From Vesta saturnalis (Eukaryota; Arthropoda; Insecta; Coleoptera; Lampyridae), in assembly GCA_036346205.1 (NCBI GenBank), contig JARFJB010000110.1:57501-121500 (forward strand): DNA of 64,000 bases. The letters run 5' to 3'. The stretch's first letter is position 1, and each line of letters opens with the position of its first letter. A model generated the notes under the pieces. The model searched no databases. It was not told the DNA's origin and saw nothing but the letters and a program-made list of their open reading frames with translations. Both the position numbers and the translations under genes were made by a program. Below are positions 1 through 11,620 of this stretch, piece after piece.

Positions 1-25
1 TGTGTGTGTATGTGTATGTGTGTGG

Positions 26-61
<36 letters not shown>

Positions 62-62
62 A
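1..62. repeat. TG / TGCG microsatellite
   Basis: The window opens in a TG tract that passes into GTGC/GCGT tetramers. The open frame across it is an artefact of the repeat. Confidence 0.95.
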
Positions 63-226
63 TTATATTAATGTTATTATATTTATTTACTTGTTCCTGC
101 TATTCAAAATACTCAAATGCGAGAATGTGTTGGAGTAGAAGAAAGGATTTTAATAACTCTCAGGTAAGGAATAACATTTATTATATTTCTTTTATTAAAA
201 AAAAAAATAAAACAAAAGTAACCGAA

Positions 227-2295
227 TTAACAAATATCCTCAGCATCGGGATTTAATATATTCCCCATAAATTCGTAATATGACGATGTTCTTTGTGAAT
301 TATGTTCTGTACTATGAAGCGTCAAGGTATTTGATTCCCCTCTTTGAAGTGTTGAGTAAATCGGTTGATATCCCGACGACGACGTTGAAGTTTCTGTCGA
401 AGTACTTGATTTTCTACTGTGAATCGTTGGAGTATTCTGCAATCAATTAAGTCAATGACTTTTCATTTAAACCTTCTTATTTGGTGGGAAGACATCTTAT
501 TTACATCGGGTAATAGGCTCAATAAAAAGAATTTATTGGTATCCTGTAGGGGTTCAATGTTAGATTCAAGTTTCTTTCTTTTTGCCTTTAGATATTCATC
601 AAAGTTTTCATCCGTAGTATCTTGTAACTTCTTATTGCGTTTCAACTTTGAAGATGATTTGGTGTTCGGAACCGATAGTTGTGGAGACTCCGGCGGTAAC
701 GAGTGCGATTCAGGAGATGGCCTAGGCAATGAAACTAATTGTGGGGGTAGTGCTGGCAGGGAAACAGACTGCGGAGATGGAAGAGGCGGCAGTGCTGTCT
801 GCGAATTTAATCTGTCCGAGTTTTCTTCTTCGTAATAATCACGTGTTTCTTATTCTGATTGCCTTAGCAAATTTCCTGAAGTTACAGTATTTCGTGCTTT
901 TATAAATGGTAAACCAAACTGCATTGAAGATGTTAGGTAGTAAGGCTTTTTTAATTTAGTTGAAGAATCACTTGGATCTGCTTTCATATGCCGGACACGG
1001 TTCTTAAATTTTTCCATATCTCTTTACATTCACTTCTTAGAATAATAAAAAATATATATATATTAATTGTCATTGTTTAGAGAAATCATCTCCTGAAAGA
1101 CATAGTTTAGGCAGTGTATATTAAATACATACACAATTACAATTAGAACTCTTTTAACACCCGATACAGCGTTCTTTTAAATACCTTTGTTTTTGTTTCA
1201 GATACCTTGCAACTGGAGGCACATTCGTCAGTCTTGCTTTATATTTTGCAAGAGGGGACAATACGGTTTCACAAATTGTAGTCGAAACTAGATCTATTAC
1301 ATGGGATGTATTAAGAGAACTATATATGCCCATTCCAAATATAGACCAATGGAAAAAAATTGCAGAACGTTTCTATTTATTATGGAATTTACCTAACTGC
1401 ATAGGCGCTATCGACGGGAAACTTATTCGTATAGAAAAGCTTCCCAATTCCGGATCAACTAATCCTACCATTCTATCGTACTGATGGCATGTTGTGACGC
1501 TGATGGTCTATTTACGTTAATTGAACCCGGTTATGCTGGCAGAAATAGCGATGGTGGGATTTTTCGTGCTTTAATCAGTAAGTATTGGATTAAAGTGAAG
1601 CCCCAAATTTTCCCCTACCTTCAAAATTACCCACTGACGAGAGCACTAATCAATTTCCTTACTATTTTGCTGGTGACGAAGCATTTCCCGTACTACGTTA
1701 CCTAATGAGACCATATCCACAGCGTACATTGGATAATGTAAAAAGAATCTTCAATTACCGAATAAGTGGGGGCAGACGTACCATCGAATGTTCATTTAGA
1801 ATGACGGCAGAAAAATTTCAAGTTTGAGATACTCCAATAAAATGTCATATGCCGGAAAAAATTATTAAAATAATAAAATCTGCTTGTATTCTGCATAATT
1901 ATGTTCGAAAACGGGAAGGTCTACCACATAATCCACAGCAACTTGAAGCAAACATTAGACCAACCAAAAATCCCGATATAGAGCCACAAAATCTTCAAAT
2001 AAGCGCTCAATCATCCGCATACAATTTAAGGAACTATTTATCTAACTACTTCATAACTCCGGCAGCTGCACTTCCATCAGTGGAAGTATAATTGTATACA
2101 TGCTTGTACTAATTTAAATAAATATAATAATACGTGTGTTTAATAAATACCTGTAAAATTGAACTCTCTCCCAATAGCATTCCCAGATTTTTCCGTAATG
2201 TATTTGCGTGAATATTCATTTAACGTATCGTTATACAGGCAAGGGTATTTTTCGACATCTTCTACGGATCTAATATTCAACGATTGTTGTGCCAT
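227..2295 (-). pseudogene. MADF-BESS DNA-binding protein gene of a PIF/Harbinger-type element, decayed
   Basis: Two exons can be read. Exon 1 (2295 down to 2151) starts with ATG and encodes the front of a MADF domain (VEDVEKYPCLYN); it ends in CAG before a GTATTT donor, one base into a codon. Exon 2 begins at 1021 after an AG acceptor, and the split codon gives Glu followed by IWKNL, the expected MADF continuation, so the splice phase fits. A frameshift follows at once (the RVRHMK block is in another frame), then the MADF end KPYYLTSSMQF, a stop near 880, a basic and Pro/Ser-rich linker, and a BESS motif (FLLSLLPDVNKMSSHQIRRF, about 465-530). A stop directly after the BESS motif and a shift into a Ser/Thr-rich tail complete the decay. 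In PIF/Harbinger elements a Myb- or MADF-like partner protein accompanies the transposase and helps it bind DNA. The plus-strand transposase lies inside the intron. Exon calls are by eye. Confidence 0.75.
1202..2091 (+). pseudogene. PIF/Harbinger transposase (DDE_Tnp_4 type), frameshifted
   Basis: An exon opens after a pyrimidine-rich tract and CAG at 1201 with YLATGG, the usual start of the Harbinger catalytic region. The DDE residues are readable: first Asp in GAIDGK (about 1413), second in ACCDADGLF (about 1496), and the Glu in GGRRTIECSFRM (about 1785). The C-terminal helix SACILHNYVRKREG is also typical of the family. The reading frame breaks near 1480, near 1700 and before 1849, so three pieces (1202-1483, 1484-1705, 1849-2091) must be joined to see the protein. 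No convincing upstream exon was found. It sits entirely within the intron of the opposite-strand MADF-BESS gene. Confidence 0.8.
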
Positions 2296-2920
2296 TTTTA
2301 CTTGACCGTCCAATTTTACAAAATAAACTAAATACCAAAATCACCCAGCCATTTGTTTACTGACGCGTTACAAACTGGTTGCCAACTAATTGGGCTGTGT
2401 GCGAATGTTCATTGAAACACATGGGTGGCAACTAATAAACAACACGTTTAGGATTTAAGTTTGTAATTAGTTTCGTTTTAGTTGCTTAATGTGCGGAGGG
2501 TTTAAGTGTTTTATTTGGATATACAGGTAAACTTCGCTGTATAAAAAAGTAATGTAGTCTAAGAATGGATATAAAAAATGTAAGCAATTTTCTTACCTTC
2601 CTTACACACTGCACGGTGAATCATTGTCAACTTCTGCTTCAAAATATTCTATCAAAGAAATAAAATTTCTTATGAACGTCAAGCCAGAGGTTTATACATT
2701 TTAACCGGATAGTAGTTTTGACTTTAAACGAGTAAAAATGTAACAATAAATACAATGAAAACTAAGCACAAGTAAGATAGTGGAAATGAAACACAAAATC
2801 AATTAAAAATGTAACATAAAAGCAATAAAAAACTAAACTAAACATAACAGATTATAAAATTTTACAGTGACAAAGTTCTTAGAGTAAGGAGATAATGTGG
2901 ACATGATAAAGTGCTGTATA
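2091..2920. other. Element flank and spacer, non-coding apart from MADF exon 1
   Basis: Apart from MADF exon 1 there is no supported gene. Terminal inverted repeats of the PIF/Harbinger element could not be fixed by eye; 2385-2460 is a plausible right end because it is GC-richer and carries a repeated GTTGCCAACTAAT-like string. The rest is AT-rich. Confidence 0.4.
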
Positions 2921-5519
2921 CAGGGTGGCCCATCAGTGTGCGGAAGTGCAATAACTTACTTAGGATCAAATACAAACAAATGTTTTAAATAAAAGTTGTT
3001 ATGTTTGCGCAGATACACTTTTCTAAAATATTTTGAGATATACAGGGTGTTCAGCCTAAGCAAGGCAACATGAAGTTTACTTTTTTTAATAGGACACCTT
3101 GTATATTTGTTTACTATCGAATTCAGCGTAAAATTCTGCATCTATCCCTATCTTTTCTTTTCCCATAAATTGCAACGTTGCCAAGTTGGAGCGAAAAATA
3201 TGAAGATTTGACGAAAATTGGTGCACCATAAATGCTGCCAAATAAACGTAACCAGTGATAAGTAACTAAACTTATTTGGTAGGTACGAAGGTAAAGGATG
3301 GCTGAAATGTCTGAACATAGTAGAAATTTCGTTTGGGGTTCGGGGTGTTTTTTGGATAAGCATTAATTAAGGAGATTTCAATTAGCACAAACTTCATTTT
3401 TTTTAAATGGGACACCCAGTATATTATTTTACCATCTTGTAAAACTATTTTATCCCTTCGAATTATGTCTGTATAATGCACTCTCTAAAATTGATTGTTT
3501 TTAAGAAAATTGCATTTTTAGTTTATGATTTAAAAATATTCGTGTTTTTAGCAAGCAAGCTCTGAATGTGACGTTTAGAATACTTTCTATAATGTTTTGT
3601 GACAAAATCAAACCAGTAATTTTCTACCTGTCATAAAATAAATAGGGTATCTACAAAACTTAATTAAACAAAAATAACCTTACCAACAAATGAAATGGAA
3701 ATATCCATAGTTTTAACAAGTAACCTGTCAATGTGACGTTTGCGCAAGTCAGAGTATTTAGTTATCTAGATGTGTTGTAAATGTGTAGCTATTAAGAACG
3801 AGAAAGCAATTAAAATCATGAATTTTCCGATAGAAGAATTGACAGATATGATTTTTGTACTGGGTGCCAGTGATAAAAACAGTTCACTCGCACAAAGGAT
3901 TTATCAACAAAAATTCCAGATAGAAGACAGCCAAGAAAAGGGACATTGGAAAATGTGCTTCAACGATTTACCAGAACTGGCAGTGTAACTTACGAAAAAA
4001 GCAAAAGGTTGAAGACTGCAATAACAGAGGACAACAATATGACCGTAATGTTAAAAGTTACGGAATATCCTCGTATCTCGACACGGGAAATAACAAAACA
4101 AACCGACATAAGTCGTACTGTCCTCCAAAAAATTCGGTCTAAGAACAAAATGTATCCTTACCATACACAGCGAATGCAGGAACTATTGGATGATGATTAT
4201 GAAAAGCGGATAACCATCTGTGAGTGGGCTCAACAACAAATTGAGCAAAACAGAGATTTTTTCATGATGATGAAGCAACTTTTCATAAAAATGGGTTTGT
4301 TAATAAACACAATTTCCATTATTATGCAACAGATCAACCGCATTATATACGGACTATCAGTCGAACAAGGTGGTCATTAAATGTATGGGGTGGAATAATT
4401 GGCAATCATCTCATAGGCGCATATTTCTTTGACGGAGCTGTTAATGGGCAAGTTTATTTAAATTTCTTACAAAATGAATTATCATAACTACTTCAGCAAT
4501 TACCTGTTCATATAATGAATTTCCCGGACGATGGATAGGTAGAGGAGGACCCCATAAATGGCCACCTCGTTCACCAGAACTTACAAAAATGATTTTTTTT
4601 TTGGTGGGGTTATGTCAAAGAACAAATATACAAAACACCCGCGCCTACTAAGGAAGACATGAAGAATAGAATTAGAGAGGTTTTGCGAACTGCTGATGTC
4701 GATATGTTACATCGTACTAGTAGAGGATTTGAATATCGCATACATTATTGTATGGAAGTAAATGGTGGTCATTTTGAACATTTAATAAAATAGTTATCTA
4801 ACGTTTTTAGTTCTTTCTTATTTGTTGTTAGTTATTTTTGTTTAATTTGTTTATTTTCAATTTTGTGGATACCCTATTTACTTTATTACATTTTTGAAAG
4901 GTAGAAAATTAATAAACTAAAAATGCAATTTTCTTAAAAACAATCAGTTTTAGAGAGCACATTGTACAGACATAATTCGAAGGGATAAAATAGTTTTACA
5001 AGACGATAAAATAATATACTGGGTGTTCCATTTAAAAAAATGAAGTTTTTGCTGATTGAAATCTCCTGAATTAATGCTTATCCAAAAAACACCCCGAACC
5101 CCAAACGAAACTTCTACTATGTTCAGACATTTCAGCCATCCTTTACCTTCGTACCTACCAAATAAGTTTAGTTGCTTATCACTGATAACGTTTATCTGTC
5201 ACAATTTATAGTGCACCAATTTTCGTCAAATCTTCATATTTTTCGGTCCAGCTTGGCAACGTCGCAATATATGGGAAAAGAAAATATAAGGCTATATGTA
5301 GAATTTTACGCTGAATTCGATAGTAAACAAATACACAGGGTGTCCTATTAAAAAAAAGTAAACTTCATGTTGTCTCGCTTAGGCTGAACACCCTGTATAT
5401 CTCAAAATATTTTAGAAATGTGTATCTGCGCAAACATAATAACTTTTATTTGAAACATATGTTTGTATTTTTGATCCTAAGTAAGTTATTACACTTCCAC
5501 ACTCAAATGGGCCACCCAA
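2921..5519. mobile_element. Mariner-like (DUF4817-type) DNA transposon with long terminal inverted repeats
   Basis: The outermost bases read CAGGGTGGCCCAT on the left and the inverse (ATGGGCCACCCA) on the right. The arms can be followed inward for about 610 bp (2921-3531 against 4906-5519) and then, after a 77 bp left-only segment, for another 55 bp (3607-3660 against 4862-4917). Within each arm the CAGGGTGT-type motif recurs (about 3044, 3098 and 3410 on the left). One transposase gene (3818-4793) lies between the arms. No target-site duplication could be fixed with confidence. Confidence 0.85.
3818..4793 (+). pseudogene. Mariner-like transposase with N-terminal DUF4817-like helix-turn-helix, frameshifted
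   Basis: The ATG at 3818 starts NFPIEELTDMIFVLG, the usual opening of this insect transposase group, followed by a DNA-binding domain (RFTRTGSVTYEKSK, then ISTREITKQTDISRTVLQKI). A frameshift lies at about 3943 and another at about 4257. The catalytic region reads DDEATFHKNGF (first Asp), then RWSLNVWGGIIGNHLIG; the second Asp region is damaged by a stop and deletion (4480-4540). The third block is WPPRSPELT, where the family normally has PDL, so Asp has become Glu. It ends with VNGGHFEHLIK and a TAG at 4791. The gene is central in the long-inverted-repeat element and certainly inactive. Confidence 0.82.
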
Positions 5520-6547
5520 TATAAATGCAGAAGCACAATATAAAATTTATGCAAATATTCATACAGAGTGGTTAGGAATTTTTGCGTAGTTGATATGGTT
5601 GTGTAACCACGTTATTGGATGTCAATCGGGTACCTGACCAAACAACAAGTGTGATCAGTGCAATAACAAACTTAACAAATAATGTAAGCAGAATATAAGC
5701 TGGCAATATGTGTTGTCAAATATAATCTAAAATTACTCCGTTAGGGAACTTTTTCTTCCTGGTCCATGTTATTGACGTAATTACCGATCAAAACTCGATT
5801 TATTAACGTAGTTACGTTCAGTTTATGAATATTTTTTAAATTTATATGCATAGCAGTTTTAGAAAAAAATCGTTATGTTTAGCTGTGAATGTTTGAGCAT
5901 AAGTAATTTATTAGTACGGATGGCACTGAGGCCAACAACCCACATAGTGAATGTATACATACTAATTCTAGGCACCAATCTAAAACGTTAGTTAATTATA
6001 TGTTATCTACACTTCGACCTTCAAGGGATGTCAATTGATTGTATGCACCATTAACGGAGAACATTAAGTATTGAATCTTTTTAATTACGTTATAGAATAT
6101 GCATTTTGCTATTTGCTGGTATAAACTTGGTCTTGTCACGTTTGGATCTACTTCTTCTAATATATTCTTTATTACAACAGGATAGAATTGAACAAAATCT
6201 TCAGATAACGCAAAAAACACTAATTTTTAATACATCTAAACGTAAGGTAACAATATTATGATTGATGAAATCAATAACTATAGGTCAATGCCCAAACGCA
6301 ATTATAAACGATATATTCCATCTGAATTTATGGTAAATAAAGTAACATATTATGCATTTCATCAGTCTAATGTAACCTTTTAGAAAAATATCTATCAAAT
6401 ATTTGAAAATTTGCTTACACGAAAAGTACGCGTTTAATCACTAATCGGTTTAAAATAGTTAACTAAAATTATGTTAACGTAATAAATTCAAATGTAGGTA
6501 CAATGTTACCATAATGTATGCGGCAAACAAGTTGGTTAACTTCAAAC
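5520..6547. other. AT-rich non-coding stretch
   Basis: No supported gene. One minus-strand frame at 5996-6220 (74 codons) has a non-repetitive composition and could be a relic exon, but I recognise nothing in it and there is no flanking splice or homology support. Confidence 0.4.
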
Positions 6548-9500
6548 ACAATGTTTTTTTTCCTCGAGGTAGGCTATGGATAACTTTGTTCATTTTTGCA
6601 ATAGTGGCTAAGTGAATAATGTTTTAATAAAGAAAAATTAGTGATCTCATTTTCTTTCAAAGCACGGAATGCGCGTTGGGTATAATCGTAAACTAGGCAC
6701 CATGTTGACTTCATTTCATATCAAAAACATTAGGCATAAGTATTTAAAAGCCTTAAAAAGACTGTTTTTTAATGAATAGGTTGAACGAAAAAAATAAAGC
6801 AAAAACTAGGAAAAAAAAATACGCTGATACAATCACCAGGACACTAAAAATAATGGACAATTATGAACAGATGTTATTATAAAAGCTAGTAGTATGCGTA
6901 ATCGCGTTAAATTGTCTCATTTTAGTCTACTGCGCTCCCGTCACAGTATAAAGCTCTAGAAACAGTAGGATCACTGGATTGCGGTGCCTTTGATGTTTCA
7001 GGGACTAGCCGTTACTGCGCAACTAACTACGAGTGTAAAAAAAGATCGTACCTTCCCGCGGAATTTCAAAGATTTGAATTAATATGCAAAGTACGAGCGT
7101 AGAGAGGTTATGTTTACTAACTACTAAAATGTTATGCACATACCGCAAATTATCTTAATGTCGCTATTTATACATACAGTTAACATTAAATATAAAATGA
7201 TTACGTATATCATTACTGGTCCTTTCATCAATAATTAAATTTTATGCATTAACATCCATCATGGAACAGTGATTCAATGTTTAGAAATACACTACATTGT
7301 AGCACAGTTTAATGCCTTTATATTGTGGTTATAGTACGTTATGCCTTACCTTGATCAATATGGTGCTTCCGGCAAATAATTTAATACAAACTATAAACTA
7401 ATTAAATTAAAGTAAATCTGAGATTTGAAATCATGCCCCGTTCTTCCTTCCGAGAGTGTTCATACTCCTATAAGCATAATTTACAAGAACAGCAAGAAAA
7501 AAAACAACATATTCAAGGTGTGACTAATATTTATAATAAACTTTTATTAAAATTACACAATTGATTATTACAGATGTTCTAGTATTATAACCTTCCTATT
7601 TTTCTTTGTCGTTGTTTGTTCTTTAAATCTACTATTAGCAAATTTTAATGTATAATATATTGGAACTCGAACAAATAGAGTAACTAAATAATCTAAGGGG
7701 AAATCTGTACATGGATGTGGATATTCTATTGAAATTAATCTTTCTTTTATTTTTATCCCAATATGCCGTTCAACTGTTAAAATAGGGAAAAGTTGACAAA
7801 ACTGGTAGATTTCGCAATAAATTCATAAACATTTTTGGGTGGCGTCATTAAATTTCCAAAAGTGTCTTTATTTTTGTTCTCGTATGCTCTAAAATAAATA
7901 TACAATGTGTCAATATTTAAATCTGTAGGCTGTTTAGCAAATAATTCACAGGTGTTACATTTATGGATGGATAAACATTTTTTAATCACATCACCACAAA
8001 AGTAACTTAAACCATTTTGAAGTGGCAATTCTAACTTATGGTAGTCACTTGAATCTAAAGTCAAATTTGAAAAAATGTGATCTTCAGGAAGTAGTACCTT
8101 AAAAGTGTTAACTTTTTAATTGAGACAAAATAATTTTCTAAAGGCTCGGCAAAACTGTATTGGAGTGGGATTAACAGAGTAACCACCTTGACCTCTAACT
8201 TTCCCAAAAAAATTCTCCAGTGCATCCTGATTAAGGCGTCTAGTATATAATAATTTCATTTTGTTTTCAGTTTTTAATACAGACCATAACTGTATAAAAG
8301 ACGATATTGTCACTTTCCAACCATAAATAAATTTCATACTATTTGTTATGTCCTTATCATTATTGAAAACTCTTAAGATTTTCAAACATTACATTCATTT
8401 CCTTTAAAAAGGATATTTGAAATTCTGCCCCTGAAAATGGTAAGTTAAATTTTTTTGCCCCAGTAATAAAAGAAGAATTGAAGATATCAAATAATTTGTC
8501 CATGTTTTCAATAAATTCTATAGTTGCAATAGCAGCAGAAGGAAATTGACCCAAAGCTAAGTAGGTATTCATTGCAGCAGCTACTGTGGCACTAAAAACC
8601 TGCACCGCTAATTTCACCTTCATCTTCTGAAAATTATTCGGATATAAATGTTGGTCTGTCAACTTAGGTGCTAATCGTATAGATAATTTGGAATCACATT
8701 CATAAAATGTGTTCAAATACTTCTTATCAGTTAAACCTGACTTAAGACTAAAATTATACTTAAAAAAATTATTTCTAGCAGATTTCATTAGGTGTGGTAC
8801 ATCAAATAAATAAAATATTTTTTGACTATTTACAAAAAAATATGGTCGTTCAACAGTTATGTTGTTTTTACAAAAGTTATAAAAATTAAATCCTTGATCC
8901 GAAACAACACACAAAACATTAATTTGAATCCTTTGTAAGCATTGAATTGCTCCATATATTATATTTTTGAGCTCCTGTCCAGAACAAATGTTATTTACAA
9001 AAAAAATAAGCAAGTGGCTGCTTCCACTTCACCTGTACACCTCTCGCCATAACCACCATGGCAGAATTGGCAGGAGAAAAAAATTTTCGTCCATCCATGT
9101 TCTCTAGTCCAACAATTTCATCCTTTAAACGGTTGTAAAATAAGTGATGTTTCAATGAAATTTCATCGAAACATATAATGCAGTCTCTTGCCTCTGGTTT
9201 TACATTCTGCATTTTATGTGAAAGAACTTGAAATCATTAAAACCACTGTTGATTGGCCATTTTCTTCTTGCTCGCATAATTGTACACTTGGTTGGCAACC
9301 GAAAAACTGTTCTTAAAAATGTATATGTCAAAGGGCTTAAACAGTATATCGTTAATGCAAGCTGCAACATTTCTTTTGAATATCGTGATCCTTGTGGTGC
9401 TGTTTTTATGAGCCGTAATTGGGTTTTAATAAAATTTGATGTTCCCTTGGGAAAATTTTCGTCGCAATATTTATTAAATTGAGCTTCTGTTATTGTTTGA

Positions 9501-11062
9501 TTTAGTGGCAAAGGTTTGTATGTTACTTTCCTGGCTGATCTTAGCTTTTTGCGCAATGCCACTTTTCGTGGTGAATTACTGCTTAACAGTAATGGTGTTT
9601 GTGTTGAAATTTCTTATAAACAAAGGAAATTAGTTAATTACGTCACTTTAAAAGTAATTATTAAAATGCGTACCTTTCATTGCAACAGACATATCTTGGC
9701 TGGGGGGTGACTGGTAACTGCAACTGGGTATTTCTTCTCTGACACCTACAACATATGGATTTACCGATTAATTAAACTAAAAGTAACTATTGGAACTTAT
9801 ACCTTTTGTTTCATAAGTAGACGTATCTTATCTTCGAATCACTTAGTAACTGCAACTAGGTACTTCTAAGTTAACACCTGCAATTCCACATTTTTTAATA
9901 TGTCAATGATATCGATAATAGAGAAAGTAAGTAATGCCGTTTATATTTGTGAAATTTAACATCAAGAACTATTAATTTTAATTATTTTGCTCACACTCAC
10001 TTTTAGTAAACATTTTGTTTACTACATACCACTAGTTGATTCCATCACACATGTTACTGGTGTTGGGATGTTGAATAAAGTTGGAATTGCATTTCTAGTT
10101 AATCTATTTTTCAACAGTGACGCAAACATCATATCTTCAAAATGAGCACTACAAATTCTTATGCCAGCATAACAATAAGCACTTCCTTTTTCTGACAAAT
10201 CTGTGCGGCCACAATTTTTAATCCACATATTGCACCTGTATCAATACCAAAAATTAAGTAGCATGATACTATTTGTTACAAAATTTACCTTTCACATTCT
10301 TTGGGAAACCGAAAAAAACTTAGATTAGGATTGTTTTTGTCATTGTTTGAACAATTCTTAACACAGCAATACCTGACTCCAGACATTTTTTACCAAGTAT
10401 TTTACAGAAAAACCAGTTACCTCACTCAACGAATAGCACAATAGTACTTAATTTTACATTAAATGTTTATAATATACGAATGTAGAAAACAAAACACACG
10501 AACGTTGCTTACAAATTAACAACTATTATTTATAACGAATAGGTTACAAATATGAAATCAAAACAATACAAATATACGTTAACACGCAACTAACTGCGAG
10601 TTGAACAATCGCACTGGAAAACGGGGATTTTTGAACCCCCTGAGTGATTTAACTGGATCTAAGAGCATTAAACTGTGCTCCCGTTCTCAAGAAAATGAGA
10701 CCACTCTAGATTAGAGAAATTCGTCACCTTCACGTAAATGGTTCGTTACCGTTTTATAATGGGTGCTTTCAAAAAATAACTTCTAGTCTTTTTAATAGTT
10801 TCCCATTGCTATCACAATATTTCTTTCATTAGAGTGAGTGCCTTTTTATTTGGAATGATTTCATTATGAAAAATGACTGTATAATACAAAACCAGTGATA
10901 AATTTATTATTTTGAGTTAATACACGAATTTCCAAAGGTAATACGTGATTAGATAGCAATTAAGCATTTAGAACTTGACTGATCCCATTAACTTAAGTTT
11001 TTATTAATTTATAATGGCGAAAATAAACAAAACTTCCATAGCCTACCTACAGGAAAAAACGT
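6548..11062. mobile_element. P-element-like transposon, probable extent by diverged inverted repeats
   Basis: Two pairs of inverted matches sit symmetrically around the minus-strand THAP/P-like gene. The outer pair shares GGTAGGCTATGGA within a longer match (6548-6590 against 11008-11055). The inner pair shares TCTCATTTT followed by a match to CTCCCGTCACAGT (6918-6962 against 10668-10703). The spacing between outer and inner pair is about 350 bp on both sides, as expected of one diverged inverted repeat. A further motif, CGCAACTAACTRCGAGT, occurs in the same orientation at about 7018 and 10589. No target-site duplication was identified, so the outer limits are provisional. Confidence 0.5.
7777..10386 (-). 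pseudogene. P-element/THAP9-like transposase gene, four exons readable, frameshifted
   Basis: Exon 1 (10386-10289) encodes MSGVRYCCVKNCSNN, the first half of a THAP zinc finger. Exon 2 (10235-10030) completes it with RICSAHF and RNAIPTLF. Exon 3 (9745-9674) and exon 4 (from 9612) follow. Each junction has GT/AG ends and matching phase: AG+G gives Arg, G+GT gives Gly, G+AA gives Glu. Exon 4 carries the P-type core: RKVALRKKL, LSPLTYTFLRTVFRLP, the catalytic-region block DCIICFDEISLKHHLFYN, FDVPHLMKSARNNFF and QDALENFFGKVRGQGGYS. Frameshifts occur near 9205, in a T run near 9000, near 8375 and near 8100. P-type transposases cut and paste DNA using GTP; THAP9 and related genes are domesticated relatives. 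The frameshifts argue that this copy is dead. The C terminus ends about 7777. Confidence 0.85.
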
Positions 11063-11395
11063 GAACGGATTATAGGTAAGCTGTAAATAATAAATTACGT
11101 AATAACGCCACCACAATAACTTTTCAAAGCATTTCTTTCTAAGAAAAGGGAACCCAAAATCGAAATAATGATAAATATTTGCACTACACCACAAATTGTC
11201 TAGACAGTAATTTTGAAAAACCTTTAACAGTTATGATCTAAGCTTAACTTTACCGCTAAAATCAAATGAAAGCATCTTTTCAGTAAAATCAAGTCTAGTT
11301 GGGCACGTCAGGATTCCTATTACAAGTATGTGTATTTTAAAAAACTAATCTACTTTTATAATTACACGCACTTATCTTTTAGGCTTTAAATTGTG

Positions 11396-11620
11396 TGATT
11401 TACTATAGATTATCAAAACTTTATACGTATCGATAATAGTTGCAGTTATTGTCCTCAGTAAAAAAGGCACTTCAAAAACAAATTAGTGTCAAACAAAGTT
11501 TCTGAAATATGAAAACGTAAACAGTAAGCCTGCTAAGACTATTAAAGTATTTGAAAATGTCATTGTAGTAACGATAGGTAGCTAAGCTTTCTAAATATTA
11601 ATAAACTGTCTTCAGAATAA
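11396..11620 (-). repeat. Diverged hammerhead-bearing (Penelope-like/retrozyme-like) repeat copy
   Basis: On the minus strand the segment contains CTGAGGA, a short hairpin (ATAA...TTAT), then GATA where a hammerhead core needs GAAA, followed by CG. It then shares AAGCCTGCTA and other strings with the 17.8 kb repeat. The ribozyme core is broken by the GAAA to GATA change. Confidence 0.5.

Noticed and set aside
5996..6220. A 74-codon minus-strand frame in the AT-rich spacer
   Set aside because: Plausible composition, but no recognisable domain, partner exon or repeat copy to support it.
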